The notes under the pieces are model-generated. The model was not told the DNA's origin, did no database searches, and saw only the letters and a program-made list of their open reading frames with translations. Both the position numbers and the translations under genes were made by a program. Shown here piece by piece: positions 43,084 to 52,267 of a DNA stretch of 64,000 nucleotides (position 1 is the first letter of the stretch; the number at the start of each line of letters is the position of its first letter). Location: positions 55,050 to 119,049 of the forward strand of contig JAWVFT010000090.1 of the NCBI GenBank assembly GCA_033855775.1, read 5' to 3'. The stretch is from DASVTR01 sp033855775 (GTDB lineage Bacteria > Acidobacteriota > Blastocatellia > Pyrinomonadales > Pyrinomonadaceae).

Positions 43084-43911
43084 TCAAGCGCGCGAACGCG
43101 AACGGGAGCGCGGCGATGTTTGTCTGTCTGGCTGACGACGATTCTCTATGGCGGGACATTCAGCTTTCTTTTGCAGCCAGCGGGCCGCCGTCTGGTCTAT
43201 GCGCAGCAGGTCAACGGGCGGGCCGACGTATTCGCTGCGGGCCGTAATCTCCGTCTCTATCAAACGGCGCACGCCCTCCGCGATGCCGCCCGACCAAAAT
43301 CCTTCAGTCTCCTCGGCCAAGCCCTCGATGGCCGCAGTCTCTCCGAGCATCCTGACCACGACGGCCCCGCCGCAGTCCGCAAGGCAATCGTCCGGCAAGA
43401 CGCTGACGCCGATGGCCTGACCATTCAAGGGCGCGGCGCGAAAGCCCCTGACAAACAGCAAAGGCTGCCCGCCTTCAAAGCCCGCCACCAGAATCTTCAA
43501 AAACGTCTGGCCGCCCTCGACCTTCTCCCTGTACGTTGCGGGGTCGTGCCGCTTGAGGTCCGGCAACTCCTCGAAGAGGCGCGAAGTGATGAAGCCGGTC
43601 ATGATGCTGACACGCTCGGCGGGCGACGCCTGCGGCCTGACGGCGAGAGCCTCCGCCGCAATCTTCACGATGTCAAAACCCGTGCGCCGGTCGCGCGCCA
43701 ATCCTTCGTAAGCGAAGAAGAGATTGCCCGCCTGCACAATCTTGCAACCCTGATTCCCGACACCGCCGCCAAACGTGTCCGTCATCTTGCTGTCCGCCCC
43801 GATGACAATCAACGCAGGCGTCTTCACCGCCACGACGGTCGTCGCCGCGACGCGACCCGCGCAGAGCAACAGCAGCAGAAGGAGGCGCGCAAATTTTATC
43901 CTCTTCCGCAT
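43084..43911 (-). CDS. Secreted Ntn-hydrolase (proteasome beta-like) protein
   Basis: 275 aa from ATG 43911, which overlaps the TGA of the preceding small ORF (TGATG), so translation is probably coupled. A Sec signal peptide (FARLLLLLLLCAGRVAA) ends directly before TTVVAVKTPALIVIGADSKM. That stretch resembles the start of 20S proteasome beta/HslV subunits, where Thr1 is the nucleophile. Signal peptidase cleavage would expose Thr as the N-terminal residue. Later Ntn-like features include FFAYEGLARD and LKILVAGFEGG. The C-terminal 25 residues are very basic and disordered. Hydrolase activity and substrate are inferred only from the fold-like pattern. Confidence 0.65.
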   Translation of the reverse strand: MRKRIKFARLLLLLLLCAGRVAATTVVAVKTPALIVIGADSKMTDTFGGGVGNQGCKIVQAGNLFFAYEGLARDRRTGFDIVKIAAEALAVRPQASPAERVSIMTGFITSRLFEELPDLKRHDPATYREKVEGGQTFLKILVAGFEGGQPLLFVRGFRAAPLNGQAIGVSVLPDDCLADCGGAVVVRMLGETAAIEGLAEETEGFWSGGIAEGVRRLIETEITARSEYVGPPVDLLRIDQTAARWLQKKAECPAIENRRQPDRQTSPRSRSRSRA

Positions 43912-44107
43912 CAAGAACGATTGTTGTCTCGGAGTTTCTTGAGCCATGCCGGTTCTTGTTTGTCGCGCTCCCTATCTTTGCGGGCTAATTCAGCAAGAAG
44001 TTGGAGGGATTGCTCTAACCCGGCATTACGTTCATGCTGCTTAGCAGCAAGTTCGGAGAGCGTAGCGAAAGCTTTTTCGAGTGCAGTAATCTTTCTTCCT
44101 CAGTCAT
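43911..44107 (-). pseudogene. Small coiled-coil ORF with an apparent frameshift
   Basis: ATG 44107 has AAAGGA upstream and encodes MTEEERLL. The frame then has to shift near 44085 to join ALEKAFATLSELAAKQHERN, then AGLEQSLQLLAELARKDRER, ending LKKLRDNNRS at the TGA 43911. The second part is a strong amphipathic helix. Its stop overlaps the start of the Ntn-hydrolase gene. The span is 197 nt, not a multiple of three, so either this is a true frameshift, a sequencing or assembly error, or the frame begins at a rare codon such as ATT. Confidence 0.5.
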
Positions 44108-44119
44108 CGCTTCAATCCT

Positions 44120-45553
44120 TTACATGATTGTCTCCGAGCCGACGCGTTCGCGCCGCGCGACGTTGGTGGCGTAGGCGGCTTCTTCGACGGCGCGCGAGAC
44201 GGCTTCGGCGACGCGCTTGTCAAAGACGGAAGGCACGATGTAGTCGGGGTGCAGTTCGCTCTCCGTGATGATGGAGGCGATGGCGTGGGCGGCGGCGACC
44301 TTCATCTCTTCGTTGATGCGCGAGGCGCGGCAGGCCAGCGCGCCGCGAAAGATGCCGGGAAAGCAGAGGACGTTGTTAATCTGGTTGGGATAGTCGGAGC
44401 GGCCCGTCGCCATGACGGCGACGTATGGCCCTGCGTCTTCGGGCATGATTTCGGGCGTCGGGTTGGCCATCGCAAAGACGATGGGTTTGTCGGCCATCTT
44501 CTGCAAGTCGTCAGTCGTGATGACGCCCGGCGCGGAAAGACCGAAGAAGACATCCGCGCCCTTCATCACGTCGTGAACGCTGCCCTGCTCTTCGTTCGGG
44601 TTGGTGTTCTGCGCGTACCAATCCTTGACCCAGTTCATGTGCTCGCGCCGCCCGCGATAGAGCGCGCCCATCTGGTCGCAGCCGATGATGTTACGCACGC
44701 CCGCCGCCATCACTATCTTCGTGCAGGCGACGCCCGCCGCGCCCACGCCGTTGACGACGACCTTAACCTTGTCCATCTCCTTGCCGACAATCTTCAGCGC
44801 GTTAATCAACGCCGCCAGGACCACGACCGCCGTGCCGTGCTGGTCGTCGTGAAAGACTGGAATGTCCAACTCTTCCTTCAAGCGGTCTTCAATCTCGAAG
44901 CAGCGCGGGGCGGAGATGTCTTCGAGGTTAATGCCGCCGAAGGCCGTCGAGATGTTTTTAATCGTCTGCACAATCTCGTCCGGGTCTTTCGTCGAAAGGC
45001 AGATGGGAAAGGCGTCAACGCCCGCGAACTCTTTAAAGAGCATCGCCTTGCCTTCCATCACGGGCATCGCCGCCGCAGGGCCGATGTCGCCCAAGCCCAA
45101 AACAGCCGTCCCGTCCGTGACGACCGCCACCGTGTTCTTCTTGATGGTCAGCGTGAAGGCTTTTTCGGGGTCGCGGTGGATGGCTTCGCAGACGCGCGCC
45201 ACGCCCGGCGTGTAAGCCATCGAAAGGTCGTCGCGCGTCTTCAGGGGAGACTTCGAGACGACTTCAATCTTGCCGCCGATGTGCATCAGGAAAGTGCGGT
45301 CTGAAACGTTGACGACTTCAACGCCGTCTATGTCGCGCACCTCTTTGATAATCTGTTCGCCGTGCTCTGCGGAAGCGGCGTTGACGGAGATGTCGCGGAT
45401 GACGGAATCGGGGCCGACGCTCACGATGTCAATGGCGCCGATGTCGCCTCCGGCGCGTCCGATGGCCGTCGTCAATTCGCCGAGCGTGCCGGTGCGGCTC
45501 GACAGCTTGACGCGCAAAGTTAAACTGTTGCTCGCGCTTGGTGTGTTAGGCAT
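44120..45553 (-). CDS. NAD(P)-dependent malic enzyme with N-terminal ACT domain
   Basis: 477 aa. Residues 8-85 form an ACT-type regulatory domain (LRVKLSSRTGTLGELTTAIG). The malic-enzyme core then follows: YTPGVARVCEAIHRDPEKA, VTDGTAVLGLGDIGPAAAMP, FHDDQHGTAVVVLAALINAL, the dinucleotide-binding VVNGVGAAGVACTKI and FAMANPTPEIMPEDA. It decarboxylates malate to pyruvate and CO2 with NAD or NADP. The ACT domain suggests control by an amino acid or other small ligand. Start ATG 45553. The small coiled-coil ORF and the Ntn-hydrolase follow on the same strand. Confidence 0.94.
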   Translation of the reverse strand: MPNTPSASNSLTLRVKLSSRTGTLGELTTAIGRAGGDIGAIDIVSVGPDSVIRDISVNAASAEHGEQIIKEVRDIDGVEVVNVSDRTFLMHIGGKIEVVSKSPLKTRDDLSMAYTPGVARVCEAIHRDPEKAFTLTIKKNTVAVVTDGTAVLGLGDIGPAAAMPVMEGKAMLFKEFAGVDAFPICLSTKDPDEIVQTIKNISTAFGGINLEDISAPRCFEIEDRLKEELDIPVFHDDQHGTAVVVLAALINALKIVGKEMDKVKVVVNGVGAAGVACTKIVMAAGVRNIIGCDQMGALYRGRREHMNWVKDWYAQNTNPNEEQGSVHDVMKGADVFFGLSAPGVITTDDLQKMADKPIVFAMANPTPEIMPEDAGPYVAVMATGRSDYPNQINNVLCFPGIFRGALACRASRINEEMKVAAAHAIASIITESELHPDYIVPSVFDKRVAEAVSRAVEEAAYATNVARRERVGSETIM

Positions 45554-45853
45554 TGTTCTCTGGAGAGTCCGAATCCTTTTCAGATGAAGTAATCGTCCGG
45601 GGGCTGACGAAGCGCACTCTAACGCTAATGAAGCATCAAGAGCAAGGGATTAAAACGCGACGCGGGGACACGGAGACGCGGCGACCGAGGCGATGAAAGC
45701 AACGAACTGATTAAAGGCGAGAATGCGGGCAGCAATAAACACGGAATCGAAAATTCTACGGGCGCGCAAGGCAAGGCTTCTACGGACTCGCAATCAAAGC
45801 TGCTTCTGCTTTGCGCCGCGTCTCCGTGTCCCGGCGTCCCCGCCGTCGCGGCT
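45554..45853. other. Intergenic region upstream of malic enzyme
   Basis: 300 bases between the malic enzyme start and the stop of the DUF2520 gene. No credible gene. Mostly occupied by the G-rich inverted repeat described at 45655-45865 and its spacer; no clear sigma-70 promoter pair was found for malic enzyme. Confidence 0.5.
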
Positions 45854-45865
45854 TCATCTCTTGCT
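45655..45865. repeat. G/C-rich inverted repeat with heptamer periodicity
   Basis: Left arm near 45655-45690 contains GGGGACACGGAGACGCGG (period about 7). The right arm at 45813-45850 contains the complement CCGCGTCTCCGTGTCCCGGC. The spacer is about 120 nt, longer than in the other elements. The right arm ends just inside the DUF2520 gene's 3' end. Confidence 0.65.
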
Positions 45866-46810
45866 TTTAAGGACGCGCGCCATTTCTTTCAGGGCGGCTC
45901 TGTTCACGCCGTTCTGCTGCGCCAGTTGGAGCGAGCGTTGGCCGAGCAGAACGTAGGCGGCGAGGGCTTCGTCTGTTGAGCGCGCGCGGATGGCGGCGAG
46001 ATGACGGCGCATCGTGGCAAGGTCTGCGCGGGCGAAAGTGCCTGTCAGGGCGGCGGCTGGCGCGCGCGTCGACAGATTCTCGATTGTGCTGCGGACGAGC
46101 GGCAGCAGGACGGCGCGCGCGCGTTTGTCCGTCAGGCCGCAACGCGCCAGCATCTCCGCCGCGATGTCGAAGAGCGCCGTGATGTGTCCCGAAGCCATGA
46201 CCGCCGCCGCGTGATAGAGAGCCTTGTCTTCGGGCGCGCTGACGGAAAAGCTCTGCGCGCCGAGGTCGCGCACGATGCGCCGCGCGAGCCGCACGGCCCT
46301 GCTCTCGCCTTCGATGCAGTAGAAGGCCGCGCTCAAGCTCAAGGCTCCCTGCGCCGCATCGCTCGTGACGGAGACGAGCGGATGCAGCGACCCCGTGGCG
46401 AAGCCCGCGTCTCTTAAATCTTTCAGGGCCGCCGAAGAGCGCGCGCCGCTGGCGTGCAGGGCCGTGCGCTGTGCGCGCGGTCGTTCACGAAAAACAGCGG
46501 CGAGTCGGGCTGCTGCGTCCGTTATCGCGTCGTCGGGCGTGGTAATGATGAAAAGGTCGCTATTGGGAAGTCTGGACAGTTGGGCAAGGGAGAGAGCGAG
46601 CGGCTGCGCGCCGGAGAGACGAGCGGCGCGGCGCGAGTGTTCGAGGCGGCGCGCGACGACCGCTTCAACCTCGTAGCCGCAAACGGCGAGGGCGCGCGCC
46701 AGGGCTGTGCCGAGTCGTCCCGCTCCGATAATCGAGACTGTGGTTGCGCGCTTCCTGCGCTTCTGGCGCGGCGCAGCTTGCGGCGAACGAGGCGCGCGCT
46801 TAGTCGCCAT
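45854..46810 (-). CDS. Rossmann-like protein with DUF2520 domain
   Basis: 318 aa from ATG 46810, overlapping the end of the large ATPase gene by 11 nt. A basic N-terminal tail (KRAPRSPQAAPRQKRRKRA) precedes the dinucleotide-binding fold TVSIIGAGRLGTALARALAV, then FIITTPDDAITDAAARL and GSLHPLVSVTSD. The C-terminal all-helical DUF2520 part contains YHAAAVMASGHITALFDIAA. The layout resembles F420-dependent/ketopantoate-reductase-type oxidoreductases; the biochemical role is not established. Overlap with the ATPase gene implies co-expression. Confidence 0.87.
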   Translation of the reverse strand: MATKRAPRSPQAAPRQKRRKRATTVSIIGAGRLGTALARALAVCGYEVEAVVARRLEHSRRAARLSGAQPLALSLAQLSRLPNSDLFIITTPDDAITDAAARLAAVFRERPRAQRTALHASGARSSAALKDLRDAGFATGSLHPLVSVTSDAAQGALSLSAAFYCIEGESRAVRLARRIVRDLGAQSFSVSAPEDKALYHAAAVMASGHITALFDIAAEMLARCGLTDKRARAVLLPLVRSTIENLSTRAPAAALTGTFARADLATMRRHLAAIRARSTDEALAAYVLLGQRSLQLAQQNGVNRAALKEMARVLKSKR

Positions 46811-49800
46811 GACCGTCCGAGTCGTTAGTGACATCAATGAGCGCAGGGTAGCTTGGCAAATCGTCGAGCCACTGCTTGAGCCGCGCGCCGAGTTCGTCGC
46901 GCGTCATCAGGCCGTAGCTCGCCGCCGGAATTGCAACGCTCAGGGGCGGCACGGCTGTCTGCTGCAAGGCGCGTTCGATGAGATGTATCTCGGCGGGAGC
47001 GAGCGGCGCGGGCGCGTCGCCTTGCGCGAGGGCTGCGGCCAGAGCGAGAGCGCGTTTGCCTTCATCCGTGGCAGGCTCTTCCGCGGCCAGCACTTCGAGA
47101 GCCTGCGCGAGCGGTTGGCTCCAGAAGGCGAGCGTGCTGCGATGCGCCGCGAGGCCGCGCTGGATGACTTCCTCCAAAGCCTGCGGCAAACGACGCAGGG
47201 CTGCGGCGTGAGCCAGTCGAAACGAACAACCGCAGACGGGCTGCGTGGCCAACAACTGGCGCACGGGCAACGCACACTGCGCGCGTCTGGAACGACGCAT
47301 GAGGCGTGTCGCTTCCTCCCAGTAAGACTTGTTGACGAAGGCCAGTTGCGAGAGAGCTTCGAACTCACGAAAGTCGTCGCCGCGCAGGAGAGCGGCAACG
47401 GCGTCGTGCCGCAGGCTGCTGTTCATCGCTTCATCATGCGCGCTGTCGTAGCTCTCCCTGTAGCGTTGATGAAACTCGCGCCATAGCAAATCGAAGCGGC
47501 GCGTCGAAGCTTCATCGAAGAGCGAGTGAACGTCGTCCGCGATTCTCAGCAGTTCGCGTTGCGCGCTCTCAATCTCGTTCTGCCCGGTCGGCTCGGCCAG
47601 CGAGAGAAAGGCGCGCGCGGTGATGCGTTGCGGCAGCCCGTCGATGAAGCAGGCGAGCAGGTCCAGTTGTTCGAGATGACGGTTGAACTGTTCGACCGAA
47701 TCGCCGAAGGCGTCTGCGATGCGCTGCAAGCCTTCTTCGAGCGAGATGGTGTCGGCCAGCAAGGCTTCGATTGATTCGGCGGCTGAGCCGAAGCTCTTTC
47801 GCGCCGCCTGGCCCAAGCCCCAGATGCGCGTCGTCAAGCCTTCGTCGGGCAAGGCGTCATATTTTTCCAGCAGCCCGCCCGCGCGCCACTCTTCAAGCCA
47901 CTGCGAAAGGGCCGCGCGCGCGGTCGTGCGCGCTTCGGGTTCGGCGATGGAAGCGAGGTCGAGCCGTCCCGTCAGCAATCGCGCCCAAGCCGTCAACTCT
48001 TCGGCGCTGTGCAAGAGCGTTGCGACGCGCGCCACGCCCGCAATCTCGTCCCAACGGAGTTTGAGGTCGAGCGTGCGACGGCTGATGCGGTCGCCCGTTA
48101 ATGTGACCAACTCGATGCGTCTTTGCGCGACCAGCGCGGCGAGGATGAGATACTGCGATTCGCGCCCCAAGCCGTAGGGCGCGCTCTTCAGCCTGTTGGC
48201 GACGGCGACGAGCGGCACGACCTCGCCGTTCGCCTCGTCCGTCATCGCTAAGACTTCCCTCACCCACGGCTGCTTCAAAGCTTGGTCGCCGGCTTCGAGC
48301 GCGTAGCTGCCGCTGCGCAAAGAAGCCAGACCGAGCGGCTCCGCGAAGACGCTCGCCAATTCCTGCACGCTCGCCTCCTGCTGGTTGGCTCCGCCGAAGA
48401 GGCCGTTCACCAATCGCGCCACTTCCGTCTCGCCGAGCGTTTCGACGAACTCAGGATGCGCCGGGTAACGCGCGGCGAAGACGGGGCCGAGCATCTCGGC
48501 CAGCGCGCCTCTGAGCGTCGCGGCGGCTCGCGCTTCGTTGGTGAAAGGCTCGGCCTTCTCGTTGATGAAAAGCTGCCCGCGGTCCAGATACGCCTGCGAC
48601 CAGAGACGCTCAACCAACGCGGCGTGCGTCCGCTCAGCGGCGCGCACCGTCTCGCCAAACTGCGCGAAGAGCGAATTGTCTGAACGCAACGCCAGCAGAC
48701 GATAGAGCGTCTCCTGCTCTTCAACGGACAACGCGCCCGGTCGCCAGACGACGCGAGCAACCTGTCCTTCATCCACGCCCCGCGCAGCAACGATGGGAGC
48801 CAAGCTCTCATCCGTCGCTTCTTTCCCAATCTCCGGCGAGAGGATGACCAACTCCCAGTCGCAAGCCTTCTCGTTAGCTTTCTCGTTCGTCGCCTGCGCT
48901 TCGGCGGGCGTCGCGGCAGGCGCATGTGTCGAAGCAGGCGCGAGCGTCGCGGCGGCGTCCGCTGCTTGCCATTCGATGCGGCCACGACGAACCGTGCCGC
49001 GCCAGATGAGGTCAAACTCGACGGCGCTCGACGGCGGCTCATCCTGCGAGGCGAGCGCGGCTTCGTTTGCCTTGCGCTCCGCCTCAGAACTGTCTGGATG
49101 AAACGGCCAGTCTTCAAAACGCGCGCGGGCGACTGTCCGCAAGAGCGCGTTGAGGGCCGAAGGGTTCGCTCCGTTTCGCTCGATGGTTTCCGCCAGCGCG
49201 GCGTTGAAGCCGCTCGACGAGCCGATATGAAAACGATAACGAGTCTCGCCGCCTTCATCGCTTGAGCCGAACGCGCCACGCTCGGCAGCGGCGGCAAATC
49301 GCTTCAACATCTCCTCTATGCGCTCGACGGCGGCAGCCGGTTGCTTCTCGTCGTAAATCAACATCGCCGCGCCCAACTCGCGCGCCGTCGCGCCGCGCCC
49401 GTCAAGCGAGAGAATAAAGAGTCCCTTCAAAACGAGCTTGGCCTGAAGCCGCTGCATCATCGGAAACTGCGAGACGGCCCGCGTCGCCATCGTGTCGTAA
49501 ACGGCGAAAGCGTCCTTCAGGCTTTCCGATTTGCGCAGGTCGTACTCCGTGCGGTCGAACACTTCGTCCAGAACGACGAGCGAGAGAGCCGGGCGATTGG
49601 TGGCGCGCGCTCCGGCGGCCGCCGCGAACGGCAGAAAGCCGAACGTCGGGACGTAGAGCCTGACGGATGGCGCGACATCCGCCACCAGAGGATGCATCGG
49701 ATAGATGGAAGTGAAACGCGGCTCGCTCCAGTTGAAGCCGGGAACGACGGCCCGCAAGGTCAGGTAAAGGTCGTGCAGGGCGGCTCGCGCCTGCGCGTTT

Positions 49801-50555
49801 TTATGGAAGAGATGCGTGTCAACTATCCTGTAGAGATGCTCCGGGTCTAGATAGTCAATCTGGAAAGTTCCGCTTAGTCCGACGTTCGCGCCGTCGGCTC
49901 CGGCAATGTCGTCGTCGAGCGCGAGGGCGACAAAGACGCTGGCGCGCTTCGTCGCCTGCGCCAACTCGCTCAAGACCGGGCCGTCGTCTCTCTCGACGCG
50001 TCCCTCGCGGTCGTAGGCCGTGTCAATCAACAGGACGAGCGGCGCGTCCGACATTCGCGCGGCCATCGCTAAGGCCACGGCAGGCTCCTGCATCCACTCC
50101 GTCTCGTCGCCGCCCAAAACCTTTGCCAGCCCCGCGCTCACTTCTTCCATCAAGGTCGGGCGCGTGCCGCGCTCGACGCGCGCAACGATGAGACGACGGC
50201 TCAGCAGGCGACGCGCGCTCGTGCCGACGTGCGCGTCCGTCAGGTGATAACGCAGTTCAGGATAGGCGGCCAGCGCGCCGACCACCGCCAGCGTGTGGCT
50301 TTTGCCAACTCCGCGCAGGCCCGCCAGCGCGCGCGCTGCGCCACGATGACGCGGCAAATCCGCCAGCGCGTCGAGCCAACGCGCCAGCAGGTCAGATGTG
50401 ACATCCGTGAAATGATAGGCGGCCAGCGCGCGCGGCGGGTCACTGGCGTAGTTTTGCACTTCGTCGAAGACTTGCGGCTCAACGAAATCCTTGATCTTAT
50501 CCTGAGCGCGTTTCAACTCTAATTCATCTCCACGATGAGGCGAGCAGGGGCGCAC
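46800..50555 (-). CDS. Large P-loop ATPase of unknown function (1251 aa)
   Basis: Very large cytosolic protein. N-terminal ATPase module: Walker A GLRGVGKSHTLA at residues 79-90 and Walker B APLVLLIDTAYD with Asp178. A sensor-like FVALALDDDIAG and a winged/helical region containing YPMHPLVADVAP follow. Residues 500-1250 are mostly helical with no recognised domain. The size, GxGKS-at-N-terminus layout and the PMHP motif recall the BrxC/PglY-type ATPases of BREX and DUF499/DUF6079-like proteins, but no methyltransferase, PglZ or other defence gene is near. Start may be GTG 50555 or TTG 50516. Overlaps the DUF2520 gene. Confidence 0.7.
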   Translation of the reverse strand: MRPCSPHRGDELELKRAQDKIKDFVEPQVFDEVQNYASDPPRALAAYHFTDVTSDLLARWLDALADLPRHRGAARALAGLRGVGKSHTLAVVGALAAYPELRYHLTDAHVGTSARRLLSRRLIVARVERGTRPTLMEEVSAGLAKVLGGDETEWMQEPAVALAMAARMSDAPLVLLIDTAYDREGRVERDDGPVLSELAQATKRASVFVALALDDDIAGADGANVGLSGTFQIDYLDPEHLYRIVDTHLFHKNAQARAALHDLYLTLRAVVPGFNWSEPRFTSIYPMHPLVADVAPSVRLYVPTFGFLPFAAAAGARATNRPALSLVVLDEVFDRTEYDLRKSESLKDAFAVYDTMATRAVSQFPMMQRLQAKLVLKGLFILSLDGRGATARELGAAMLIYDEKQPAAAVERIEEMLKRFAAAAERGAFGSSDEGGETRYRFHIGSSSGFNAALAETIERNGANPSALNALLRTVARARFEDWPFHPDSSEAERKANEAALASQDEPPSSAVEFDLIWRGTVRRGRIEWQAADAAATLAPASTHAPAATPAEAQATNEKANEKACDWELVILSPEIGKEATDESLAPIVAARGVDEGQVARVVWRPGALSVEEQETLYRLLALRSDNSLFAQFGETVRAAERTHAALVERLWSQAYLDRGQLFINEKAEPFTNEARAAATLRGALAEMLGPVFAARYPAHPEFVETLGETEVARLVNGLFGGANQQEASVQELASVFAEPLGLASLRSGSYALEAGDQALKQPWVREVLAMTDEANGEVVPLVAVANRLKSAPYGLGRESQYLILAALVAQRRIELVTLTGDRISRRTLDLKLRWDEIAGVARVATLLHSAEELTAWARLLTGRLDLASIAEPEARTTARAALSQWLEEWRAGGLLEKYDALPDEGLTTRIWGLGQAARKSFGSAAESIEALLADTISLEEGLQRIADAFGDSVEQFNRHLEQLDLLACFIDGLPQRITARAFLSLAEPTGQNEIESAQRELLRIADDVHSLFDEASTRRFDLLWREFHQRYRESYDSAHDEAMNSSLRHDAVAALLRGDDFREFEALSQLAFVNKSYWEEATRLMRRSRRAQCALPVRQLLATQPVCGCSFRLAHAAALRRLPQALEEVIQRGLAAHRSTLAFWSQPLAQALEVLAAEEPATDEGKRALALAAALAQGDAPAPLAPAEIHLIERALQQTAVPPLSVAIPAASYGLMTRDELGARLKQWLDDLPSYPALIDVTNDSDGHGD

Positions 50556-50960
50556 AACTCATACACTTCTCGACTGTAGCATGCGCCAGCCGGAGCACGC
50601 AATATTTATGCTTTTTCTGCCCGCTGCTGCTATAATGGCCGGGCTTAGGAGCGCAATCGAAACAAGTTCGGGCGGGCGCGAGATGGCCGCGAAATTTGCG
50701 GCCACGTTTGAGGGCTGTCGCGCAACCCTCGCGCCGGGACGCAGCATCATAGAGAGGCGCGTCCATCAGACAGTTACAGCAGTCGCTTCGGTTGACTCCT
50801 CTCTGCGCCGGTCGCGCCCCCTTCGTGGAAAATTTGAGTTTACGCCGCGCTCTTCAGAGCACAAGCTTGACGGACGCGCGGAAGCAATGAAGAAGCGCTC
50901 TCGAACTGGTCAGGGCAGTTTCTTTTCACCGCCATTTAAGTTTTTTGGAGGCTTTTCGAC
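50556..50960. other. Intergenic region between divergent ATPase and M48 genes
   Basis: 405 bases. It contains the extended minus-10 promoter at 50628-50636 and a likely leader of about 320 nt for the metalloprotease gene. An ORF across it has no initiation signal or recognisable protein and is dismissed. Confidence 0.5.
50628..50636 (+). promoter_or_regulatory. Extended minus-10 promoter upstream of the M48 peptidase
   Basis: TGC followed by perfect TATAAT (50631-50636), an extended minus-10 element; the minus-35 region is poor. Transcription would start about 50643. Confidence 0.5.
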
Positions 50961-52175
50961 ATGAATAGTCGCTCACCCCGCGTCGTGACGGCGCTGCTGT
51001 TGGCCCTCTCTCTCTGGACGAGCGCCATCGGAATCGCGTCCGCGCAAACGCAGCCGCAAACGCAAGAGCAGAAAAAGTCTGAAGAGAAGAACGCCAGGGA
51101 GCAGAAAGATCAAAAGGCGACGCCCTCTCAGGCTGCCACGCGCAACGCGGGCAAACAGTTGTCGAAGAATGAAGACCCGAATCTGATTGGGAAGCGCAAC
51201 ATCAACAGCGGCATCATCGCTAAGATGAGCGGCTCGCTCGAAAAGGAAGTCGCGCTAGGCCGACAAATTGCTGCCGAGATTGACAAGGAAAACAAGTTCA
51301 TTGACGACCCTGTTATCACCGAGTACGTTAATCGCGTCGGACAGAATCTGGTGCTTCATTCGGACGCCAAAGTCCCTTTCACAATCAAGGTCGTCGATTC
51401 GGATGAAGTCAATGCGTTCGCCCTGCCCGGCGGCTTCTTCTACGTCAACAAGGGACTGATTTTGGCCGCTGACAACGAAGCCGAACTGGCGGGCGTGATG
51501 GCGCATGAAATCGCCCACGTCGCCGCGCGCCACGCCGTCGAGAATCAGACCAAAGCCAGCTTGCTTGAGTATGGCGCGCTGGCCGGTTCCATCTTCCTCG
51601 GCGGCATTCCGGGAATGATTTTTCAGAACACGGCCGGCCTCGGACTGATGGCGACGTTCATGAAGTTTACGCGCAACGCCGAAGCCGAAGCCGACAAACT
51701 CGGCGTCCAATATCTCTACGCTGCCGGTTACGACCCTAGCGCCTTGGCGACCATGTTTGAGAAGCTGGCGGCGAAGAACAAGAAGAAACCGGGCTTCATC
51801 GCCAAGGCTTTCGCTTCGCACCCGCAGGCGCCAGACCGTCGTGATGCGACGCTGGCTCTCGTCGCTCGTTTCCCAGAGCGCGAGGAATACATCGTCAGCA
51901 CTTCGGAGTTTCAGCGCGTCAAAGCTCGCTTGATGCGTCTCTCGAACGCTCGCGCCACGACCGCCGGCGACATCTCCGGCGGCAAGGACGACGGCACGCC
52001 GGGTCGCCCGACATTGAAACGCCGTCAACCGCAAGACGATTCGACTGCGCCCGGCGGCGGCACAGACCAGAAGCCTTCCGAATCTAAGCCGGTTGACCCG
52101 CCGAAGTTGAAACGCAACACGGATGAGGGAACGCAACAACCTTCAACGTCCGGCGACACAAGCGCCAAGCCGTAA
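50961..52175 (+). CDS. M48 family zinc metalloprotease
   Basis: 404 aa, ATG 50961 after GGAGG. A signal peptide or anchor (ALLLALSLWTSAIGIASA) is followed by a charged low-complexity stretch, then the M48 domain. Zinc motif H182-E-x2-H186 in MAHEIAHVAARHAVE, third ligand Glu243 in NAEAEADKLG. The C-terminal 80 residues are Pro/Lys/Gln-rich and probably disordered. Similar to BepA/LoiP-type periplasmic proteases that maintain outer-membrane assembly or degrade misfolded proteins; the TPR domain of BepA is lacking. Single gene ended by a hairpin at 52206. Confidence 0.92.
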   Translation: MNSRSPRVVTALLLALSLWTSAIGIASAQTQPQTQEQKKSEEKNAREQKDQKATPSQAATRNAGKQLSKNEDPNLIGKRNINSGIIAKMSGSLEKEVALGRQIAAEIDKENKFIDDPVITEYVNRVGQNLVLHSDAKVPFTIKVVDSDEVNAFALPGGFFYVNKGLILAADNEAELAGVMAHEIAHVAARHAVENQTKASLLEYGALAGSIFLGGIPGMIFQNTAGLGLMATFMKFTRNAEAEADKLGVQYLYAAGYDPSALATMFEKLAAKNKKKPGFIAKAFASHPQAPDRRDATLALVARFPEREEYIVSTSEFQRVKARLMRLSNARATTAGDISGGKDDGTPGRPTLKRRQPQDDSTAPGGGTDQKPSESKPVDPPKLKRNTDEGTQQPSTSGDTSAKP

Positions 52176-52205
52176 GCGTTCGGCCTCAGAGCGCGCCAAA
52201 ACCGG

Positions 52206-52240
52206 AAGGCCCGACAGTTCATAGCTGTTGGGCCTTTCGC
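52206..52240 (+). terminator. Rho-independent terminator after the M48 gene
   Basis: 12-bp stem AAGGCCCGACAG (52206-52217) with CTGTTGGGCCTT (52225-52236), one G-U pair, 7-nt loop, short T run. Confidence 0.65.
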
Positions 52241-52267
52241 TTGCACCCGCCGCCCGCTCACATGAGC

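Noticed and set aside
46800..50555. BREX or other phage-defence island
   Set aside because: Only a layout resemblance to BrxC-type ATPases; no PglX, PglZ, BrxL, restriction or nuclease gene nearby.
50581..50964. 127-aa plus-strand ORF before the M48 gene
   Set aside because: It spans the promoter, ends inside the next start and looks non-protein-like; a transcribed leader is more likely.
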